NCBI GenBank assembly: GCA_001803875.1
Contig: MHEO01000070.1
Coordinates: 1 to 6,270 of the forward strand
DNA length: 6,270 nucleotides
Direction: 5' to 3'
Source: Nitrospirae bacterium RIFCSPHIGHO2_01_FULL_66_17
GTDB lineage: Bacteria; Nitrospirota; Nitrospiria; 2-01-FULL-66-17
This document shows positions 1 to 4,515 of this stretch, piece after piece; position 1 is the first letter of the stretch; every line of letters starts with the position of its first letter. Below the pieces are notes generated by a model. That model was not told the DNA's origin, ran no database searches, and was given only the letters and a program-made list of their open reading frames with translations. The position numbers and the translations under genes were made by a program.

Positions 1-1
1 C

Positions 2-796
2 CGCCAGCTCACGTCACAACTGCAACGCGGGCACACCCTTCACCCCGACGACATCGACCGGATCATCCTCTCGGCTCGCGGGAAGCCGGATCAACCCGAG
101 GAACCGCCGATGGACGGCTCGATTCCGCTCACCAGGAAGCGGACGCTGGTTCCCAAGTCGGCCCATCAGCGCGAATACCTTGAGGCGCTGAAAACGTCCG
201 ACATCGTGATCGGCATCGGGCCCGCGGGCACCGGGAAGACGTACCTGGCGATGGGCATGGCGGTTTCCGCGTTGACGCATCGCGAGGTGACGCGGATCGT
301 GCTGACCCGTCCCGCGGTGGAGGCGGGCGAAAAGCTCGGCTTTCTGCCGGGCGATATGTACGCCAAGGTCAACCCATACCTGCGGCCGATGTACGACGCG
401 CTGTACGATATGATGGACATCGATCAGGCCAACCGTCTGGTCGAGCGCGGCGAGATCGAGATCGCGCCGCTGGCGTACATGCGCGGTCGGACGCTCAACG
501 ACGCGTTCATCATTCTGGACGAGGGGCAGAACGTCACGCCCGAACAGATGAAGATGTTTCTCACGCGGCTGGGGTTTCGGTCGAAGGCGATCATCACCGG
601 CGACATCACCCAGGTCGATTTGCCCGCCGGCAACCCCTCCGGCCTGATCGAAATCCAGTCGATCATCCACGACATTCCCGGCATCCGATTCGTCTATTTC
701 GACGATCGCGACGTCGTCCGCCACCGGTTGGTCCAGGAGATCGTCAAGGCCTACGAACGACACGAAAGCAAGCGCGGCACGAAACGCAAGCGGTAG
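2..796 (+). CDS. phoH: PhoH-family ATPase, 5' end cut by window edge
   Basis: This is a PhoH-like P-loop NTPase (YbeZ/PhoL type), a cytoplasmic ATPase linked to RNA metabolism and found beside ybeY in many bacteria. The frame is open from base 2 with no stop, so the gene starts outside the window; the ATG at 110 is internal, because the 36 codons before it (ending ILSARGKPDQPEEPP) look like the usual linker after the PhoH N-terminal domain. Counting from that ATG, the Walker A motif GPAGTGKT is at residues 37-44 and Walker B FIILDE at 133-138, followed by GQN and by the typical TGDITQVDLP. The end shows the family pattern FDDRDVVRHRLVQEIVKAYE, then a basic tail (KRGTKRKR). About 264 codons are visible of the usual 310-350. 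The ybeY start follows after 19 nt, so the two are probably co-transcribed. Family assignment is firm; the exact biochemical role is poorly settled for the whole family. Confidence 0.95.
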   Translation, partial: RQLTSQLQRGHTLHPDDIDRIILSARGKPDQPEEPPMDGSIPLTRKRTLVPKSAHQREYLEALKTSDIVIGIGPAGTGKTYLAMGMAVSALTHREVTRIVLTRPAVEAGEKLGFLPGDMYAKVNPYLRPMYDALYDMMDIDQANRLVERGEIEIAPLAYMRGRTLNDAFIILDEGQNVTPEQMKMFLTRLGFRSKAIITGDITQVDLPAGNPSGLIEIQSIIHDIPGIRFVYFDDRDVVRHRLVQEIVKAYERHESKRGTKRKR

Positions 797-815
797 TCAC
801 CGAAATGATCTCGCC

Positions 816-1262
816 ATGATTCGCGTCGCGGTGTCCAACCGGCAGCAAACGATTAAACTCGATGTCCCCCGCCTCAAGCGCCGCGCTCGCTGCGTCCTGC
901 GGGACATGGGGCGTGCGGAAACCGAACTCAGCGTGGTGTTCGTCGACGACGAAGAGATGCAACGTCTCAACGCCGCCTATCGCTTGCTCGACCGCCCCAC
1001 CGACGTGTTGGCGTTCGCGATGACCGAGGGGGCGTTCGGCGACCTCAACCCCCAGATCCTGGGCGACGTGGTGATTTCGACCCAGACCGCTCAGCGTCAG
1101 GCGGAACGCGCCGGCCGCTCTGGTGACGACGAGCTGGACGCGCTGCTCGTGCACGGGATCCTCCACCTGATCGGGTACGACCACGAGCGGTCGGCCGCCG
1201 ACGCGCGGACGATGCGGAACCAGGAACGGCGTCTCCGGCGCCTGCTGCAGACCACGGCGTAG
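816..1262 (+). CDS. ybeY: Endoribonuclease YbeY, rRNA maturation factor
   Basis: YbeY is a zinc-dependent single-strand endoribonuclease needed for 16S rRNA 3'-end maturation and late 70S ribosome quality control. The 148-residue length is normal for the family. The signature H-x3-H-x5-H metal site is intact as HGILHLIGYDH (His113, His117, His123). The upstream family block LN-x2-YR...PTDVLAF is present, with Ala where Ser is usual (DVLSF) and LL in place of the common GK after YR. The LGDVVIS strand also matches the family. The ATG at 816 is the best in-frame start; a nearby ATG at 805 is out of frame. I see no Shine-Dalgarno sequence in the 19-nt gap after phoH. The gene sits between phoH and ftsY on the same strand and its stop is only 3 nt before the ftsY ATG, so translational coupling is likely. 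Many bacteria carry a 7TM-HD (PgpH) gene between phoH and ybeY; there is none here. Confidence 0.97.
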   Translation: MIRVAVSNRQQTIKLDVPRLKRRARCVLRDMGRAETELSVVFVDDEEMQRLNAAYRLLDRPTDVLAFAMTEGAFGDLNPQILGDVVISTQTAQRQAERAGRSGDDELDALLVHGILHLIGYDHERSAADARTMRNQERRLRRLLQTTA

Positions 1263-1265
1263 CGG

Positions 1266-2168
1266 ATGTCTCTTTGGGATCGGTTCTCCGCGGGCTTGAC
1301 CCGAACCCGCCAGGCGCTGGCGAAGGGCCTCGACGCCGTTCGCGGGACGTTGCAACCGGGCGACGTCGCCGCGGCGTTCGACGAGTTGGAATCGGCGCTG
1401 ATCGGGGCGGATGTGGGGGTGCGGCTGACCGATCGCCTGCTCAGTGACCTGCGACGCGCCGGCCATGTGGACGTCGCCGAGCTCCGGAAACGCCTCAAGT
1501 CGTTGATCGCGTCGTGTGGCGACGGGGTTCCGTCGAGCGCGCTGGTGGACGGTCCTCGCCCCCTGGTTGTCCTGTTCGTCGGGGTCAATGGGGTGGGGAA
1601 GACGACCTCGGTGGCGAAATTGGCCGCCCGCTACCAATCCCAGGGCCTGCGCGTCCTGTTGGCCGCCGGCGACACGTTTCGGGCGGCGGCCATCGAGCAA
1701 CTGCAGGTCTGGGGAGACCGCCTCGGGATCGAGGTCATCGCCCAGCGCCCGGGATCAGATCCAGCGGCGGTCGTGTTCGACGCCGCGACCGCCGCGAAGG
1801 CCCGCGACGCGGACGTGCTGCTGATCGACAGCGCCGGCCGGCTCCACACCAAACACGCGCTGATGGACGAGCTGATCAAGATCAAGCGGGTGATCGGCCG
1901 GGCCGTGCCGGGCGCGCCCCATGAGATCCTTCTCGTCCTCGACGCCGCCACCGGCCAGAACGGCCTCGCGCAGGCGCGGGTCTTTCATGAGGCCCTGGGC
2001 GTGACGGGGATCGTCGTGACCAAGCTGGATGGAACGGCCAAGGGCGGGATCGTTCTGGCGATCATGGAAGACCTTCGCCTCCCGGTCAAACTCCTAGGGC
2101 TGGGCGAGGAGGTCGAGGCCCTGGTGCCGTTCGACGCCGAGGCGTTCGCCGAGGGGCTGGTGGGGTGA
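1266..2168 (+). CDS. ftsY: Signal recognition particle receptor FtsY
   Basis: FtsY is the SRP-GTPase receptor that docks SRP-ribosome complexes at the inner membrane and hands nascent membrane proteins to SecYEG. The 300-residue protein is essentially an NG unit. The helical N domain covers about residues 1-95 (begins MSLWDRFSAGLTRTRQAL, with LIGADVG near residue 50). The GTPase G domain follows, with G1 GVNGVGKT (106-113), the SRP-GTPase insertion-box motif DTFRAAAIEQL (136-146), G3 DSAGR (188-192), G4 TKLDGTAKGG (252-261) and the closing GLGE...LVPFDAEAFAEGL. The long acidic A domain of enterobacterial FtsY is absent, as in many other phyla; the amphipathic N-terminal helix probably mediates membrane contact. 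FtsY is favoured over Ffh because there is no M domain and the C-terminus ends in the FtsY-type PFD-x-FAEGL. It starts 3 nt after the ybeY stop and is the last gene of the operon, converging on the cyclase gene. Confidence 0.97.
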   Translation: MSLWDRFSAGLTRTRQALAKGLDAVRGTLQPGDVAAAFDELESALIGADVGVRLTDRLLSDLRRAGHVDVAELRKRLKSLIASCGDGVPSSALVDGPRPLVVLFVGVNGVGKTTSVAKLAARYQSQGLRVLLAAGDTFRAAAIEQLQVWGDRLGIEVIAQRPGSDPAAVVFDAATAAKARDADVLLIDSAGRLHTKHALMDELIKIKRVIGRAVPGAPHEILLVLDAATGQNGLAQARVFHEALGVTGIVVTKLDGTAKGGIVLAIMEDLRLPVKLLGLGEEVEALVPFDAEAFAEGLVG

Positions 2169-2181
2169 TCCGAATCGGTAT

Positions 2182-2212
2182 CGTAAGAGCGGGCTTGAAA
2201 CCCGCCCCTACG
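2182..2212. repeat. REP-like imperfect palindrome between convergent genes
   Basis: A 31-nt imperfect palindrome: outer arms CGTA/TACG (4 bp), an unpaired aga/ccc internal loop, inner arms GCGGG/CCCGC (5 bp) and a 7-nt loop (cttgaaa). It begins 13 nt after the ftsY stop and overlaps the stop codon of the convergent cyclase (CTA at 2208-2210). Read on the plus strand it translates as RAGLKPAPT, a peptide I recall from many spurious short ORFs in environmental genomes, which is why I read it as one copy of a dispersed REP-like family. Only one copy is in the window, so repetition is inferred, not seen. It may also help end transcription from both sides, but there is no T-tract, so a classical intrinsic terminator is not supported. 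Confidence 0.6.
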
Positions 2213-4286
2213 GTGGCGGGGACGGCGACTGAAAGACCACGACCTGGTTCTTCCCGCGCCGCTTCGCCTCGTAGAGGGCCTGGTCGGCGTGGCGCAGCAG
2301 ATCTTCGAGGGTTTCAGCGTCGTCGGGAAAACTGGCGACGCCCAAACTGACGGTGAGGCGGAGGGTGCGCCCGGTGGTGGGCGCGATGACGGTTTGACCC
2401 ACGGCCTCGCCGATCCGGAGCGCCATCTTCTTGGCGGCTTTTTTGGGGGTCTGGGGCAGGATCACGGTGAACTCCTCCCCCCCGTAGCGCGCGGCGACGT
2501 CGATGGCCCGAATCGACGTGCGCACCGCCCGCGCCGTGACCGTCAGGGCTTCGTCCCCCACCATGTGCCCGTACGTATCGTTGAACCGTTTGAAATCGTC
2601 GATGTCGATGATGATGAGGGAGAACGGCAAGCGGTGCCGCTTGAAGCGCTCCACTTCCTCGACGAGCCGTTCTTGAAAATAGCGCCGGTTCAACAGGCCG
2701 GTCAAGGAATCGGTGATGGAGATGCGTTTGAGTTCCTCGGACCGCTGGTGGTATTCGGAACGTTGGATCGCCACCGTGGTGTGGGTGGCGATCGATGTCA
2801 AGAGATCGAGGTCGTAGGACGTGAAGGCGTCGCCGCTGAGCTTGTCCGCCACGTTGAGCACGCCGATCGTCTGGTCATGCGACTGGAGCGGCAGGCTGAT
2901 GAACGACCGCGTCCGGTAGCGCGGGCGTTTCTCCTGGAGCACGCGGACGTCCGTTTCCAGGTCCGAGACCAAGAGCGGTTTCGCCTCGGCGAAGACCATG
3001 CCCGAGATTCCCTCGCCCGGCCGGATCCGCACGCCCTCGACGATCTTGGGATTGAGGCCCTTGATGGCCTTGATCACAAGTTCGTTGGCGCCTTCGTCGA
3101 AGAGCAGCAGCGAGCCGTGCTCGGCGTCGACACATTCGGTCGACCGATCGAGAATGGTCTGGAACAGATCGCCGACGGCCAGCGTCGAGGCCGACGTCCG
3201 CATGATCTCGGTCAGGGCCGCCAGGCCGTGTTGGCGATCCTTCACCTGGGACCGCAGGCGGTTGTTCTCCAGCACCACGGAAAAGAGATCGGCGAACGCC
3301 CCCAGGATCTTGACATCGTCCGCCGCGAGAGGGGTGTCCAGGATCGCCAGGACCGTCCGGGAGCCGGCGGCCAGCGGGAACAGATGGACGGAGCTCACGT
3401 CGGGCGGGAACCCCGCCTGCAGGAGATCGTACGCGGTGTCGCAGAACAGCGGCGCGCGGACGCTGACCAGGCGCTCCAGCAATCCTTTGTTGAGAAGACC
3501 GCTGTAGTGGCGGAGCGCCTCGCGCTTGATCCCGAATCCGTCGGCGTACTCCAGGCGCTCGCCGGAGCTGTCCGCGGCGAGGATCACCGCCGTGTTCGCG
3601 TTGAACAGGACGCCCACGGTGTTGAGCACGAGGCGAAACAGTGCCGCCTGGTCGAGCTGGTGGTTCAGCTCGGCGCCGATGGAAAACAGGGTCATGAGAC
3701 GGGCGGCGGCGACCTCGTGCCGCTGGCGGAACGTCAGGCTGCGCACCAGCGATTGACAGATCGTCTCGACCAGGCCGGCGGCCGAGTCGAGGAACGGCTG
3801 GTCCTTGAACTGAATGTCCTTGACCAGGGACAGCAGCGTGTTGGCATCGATGCCGCACCGCTGGGCCGTCTCGCGGAACGAGAAAAAGTCCTCGTAGGAC
3901 GCGAACGCCTTGCCTCCCAGGAGGACCAGCGGGACGCCGGTCTCGTCCGTGATCGGGACGGTGAAGGCGTGCAGGCTTGCGTAGCAGGTAAACGAGGCCG
4001 GACGGCCGGTGGCGAACGCCCGGGCGACCTGCTGGCCGCAGTGCGCCTCGCACTGGGCCCGCTGGCCGTATTGGTCCTGCAGCAGCCGGCAAATCGGATT
4101 CTCCCGGCTCGGTTCGCACAGCGAGTGGCGGAGGTCGACGCGGCGCGAGGGTCCGTACGAGATCAGCGACAACCCCATGGCGGTCGCGAGCCCGTCCTGC
4201 GTCTGTTTCCACTGCGCGGATTTTAAGAGATCAGATTCCAATGGCGACGACCCGATTGAGCGACACGCACCAGGCGTGGTTAACAA
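2208..4286 (-). CDS. Diguanylate cyclase: PocR - GAF - GAF - GGDEF
   Basis: A 692-residue cytoplasmic signalling enzyme predicted to condense two GTP into c-di-GMP. Residues ~16-185 resemble the PocR ligand-binding domain, proposed to sense small hydrocarbon-type molecules; Cys57, 66, 79, 83 and 101 cluster here and the block ends with the typical VPLVLLGGKAF. Residues ~190-345 form a divergent GAF domain and ~355-515 a clear second GAF (GEGISGMVF, RSFISLPL, IGVLNVADK). The catalytic domain starts near ITDSLTGLLNRR (524-535), with metal-binding Asp561 in IIIDIDDFKRFND and active site GGEEF at 602-606. RAID at 593-596, five residues before GGEEF, is a canonical RxxD inhibitory site, so product feedback inhibition is likely. 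No membrane segment or signal peptide is seen. The start is uncertain: TTG at 4286 gives the longest form, TTG at 4241 still keeps all of PocR, and ATG at 4178 would cut into the domain. None has a Shine-Dalgarno sequence. The ligand is unknown. Confidence 0.94.
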   Translation of the reverse strand: MLTTPGACRSIGSSPLESDLLKSAQWKQTQDGLATAMGLSLISYGPSRRVDLRHSLCEPSRENPICRLLQDQYGQRAQCEAHCGQQVARAFATGRPASFTCYASLHAFTVPITDETGVPLVLLGGKAFASYEDFFSFRETAQRCGIDANTLLSLVKDIQFKDQPFLDSAAGLVETICQSLVRSLTFRQRHEVAAARLMTLFSIGAELNHQLDQAALFRLVLNTVGVLFNANTAVILAADSSGERLEYADGFGIKREALRHYSGLLNKGLLERLVSVRAPLFCDTAYDLLQAGFPPDVSSVHLFPLAAGSRTVLAILDTPLAADDVKILGAFADLFSVVLENNRLRSQVKDRQHGLAALTEIMRTSASTLAVGDLFQTILDRSTECVDAEHGSLLLFDEGANELVIKAIKGLNPKIVEGVRIRPGEGISGMVFAEAKPLLVSDLETDVRVLQEKRPRYRTRSFISLPLQSHDQTIGVLNVADKLSGDAFTSYDLDLLTSIATHTTVAIQRSEYHQRSEELKRISITDSLTGLLNRRYFQERLVEEVERFKRHRLPFSLIIIDIDDFKRFNDTYGHMVGDEALTVTARAVRTSIRAIDVAARYGGEEFTVILPQTPKKAAKKMALRIGEAVGQTVIAPTTGRTLRLTVSLGVASFPDDAETLEDLLRHADQALYEAKRRGKNQVVVFQSPSPPP

Positions 4287-4347
4287 TCTGCGATGCAGGG
4301 CGGGAACGGCTGGAGGGGGACCGTACGCCGAGAATCGACTGTCTTTA

Positions 4348-4377
4348 CTTATACGCCCGGTGTGTTCGCGAAGTCAA
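4348..4377 (-). promoter_or_regulatory. Sigma70-type promoter for the diguanylate cyclase
   Basis: On the minus strand, TTGACT (4377-4372) and TATAAG (4353-4348) are each a 5/6 match to the -35 and -10 consensus, separated by 18 nt. The predicted transcription start is near 4341, which leaves a leader of about 55 nt to the TTG at 4286 or about 100 nt to the TTG at 4241. These AT-rich hexamers stand out in a GC-rich region and point in the right direction. Confidence 0.65.
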
Positions 4378-4403
4378 GCATTTCCAGCGGGTGTGCGGCC
4401 GGA

Positions 4404-4425
4404 AGATGGCGCTGATACGCCATTT
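4404..4425. repeat. Short inverted repeat in the divergent intergenic region
   Basis: ATGGCG (4406-4411) and CGCCAT (4418-4423) are perfect inverted arms around a 6-nt loop (ctgata). The arms extend to 8 bp at the base with a G:T and an A-T pair (4404-4405 / 4424-4425). It lies upstream of the -35 of the cyclase promoter and upstream of the uvrB promoter, so neither predicted transcript includes it. It is therefore more plausible as a DNA-level site, or as chance, than as an RNA hairpin. Confidence 0.35.
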
Positions 4426-4432
4426 GCGGGGG

Positions 4433-4482
4433 CCACGTCCCCGGTTGCGCGCGGGGCCGAGGCAGGTGGGCCGGGGACGTGG
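4433..4482. promoter_or_regulatory. Perfect 12-bp dyad abutting the uvrB promoter, candidate operator
   Basis: CCACGTCCCCGG (4433-4444) and its exact reverse complement CCGGGGACGTGG (4471-4482) flank a 26-nt GC-rich spacer. The right arm supplies the TGG of the extended -10 of uvrB, and the spacer covers where a -35 would sit (about 4460-4465). A protein bound to this dyad would sit on the uvrB promoter. The half-sites are unlike the LexA boxes I know (CTGT-N8-ACAG or GAAC-N4-GTTC). A 12-bp perfect match makes chance unlikely, although high GC raises the background. Function is inferred. Confidence 0.5.
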
Positions 4483-4488
4483 TACAAT
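4480..4488 (+). promoter_or_regulatory. Extended -10 promoter for uvrB
   Basis: TGG at 4480-4482 directly precedes TACAAT (4483-4488), a 5/6 match to TATAAT, giving a TGn extended -10. The hexamer 17 nt upstream (4460-4465, AGGCAG) does not resemble a -35, which fits extended -10 promoters. Transcription would start near 4495, leaving a leader of only about 20 nt before the uvrB ATG. Confidence 0.55.
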
Positions 4489-4515
4489 GCCGCCGTCATC
4501 GGTCGCACCCGCGTC

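Noticed and set aside
744..1700. A 318-codon minus-strand frame opposite ybeY and ftsY
   Set aside because: It spans two real genes and the gap between them in antisense and has no recognisable motif.
2182..2212. A classical rho-independent terminator for ftsY or the cyclase
   Set aside because: The palindrome has an internal mismatch loop and no following T-run on either strand, so it was called as a repeat instead.
2165..2350. A 61-codon plus-strand frame containing RAGLKPAPT
   Set aside because: It is produced by reading through the REP-like palindrome and the antisense of the cyclase 3' end; not a likely protein.
2289..4226. A 645-codon open frame on the plus strand opposite the diguanylate cyclase
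   Set aside because: It mirrors the cyclase codons, has low-complexity Gly/Arg/Gln/Val-rich content and no domain. The minus-strand frame carries PocR, GAF and GGDEF motifs.
4287..4515. A LexA/SOS box upstream of uvrB
   Set aside because: I looked for CTGT-N8-ACAG and GAAC-N4-GTTC type sites and found none; CTGT at 4339-4342 has no matching half-site.
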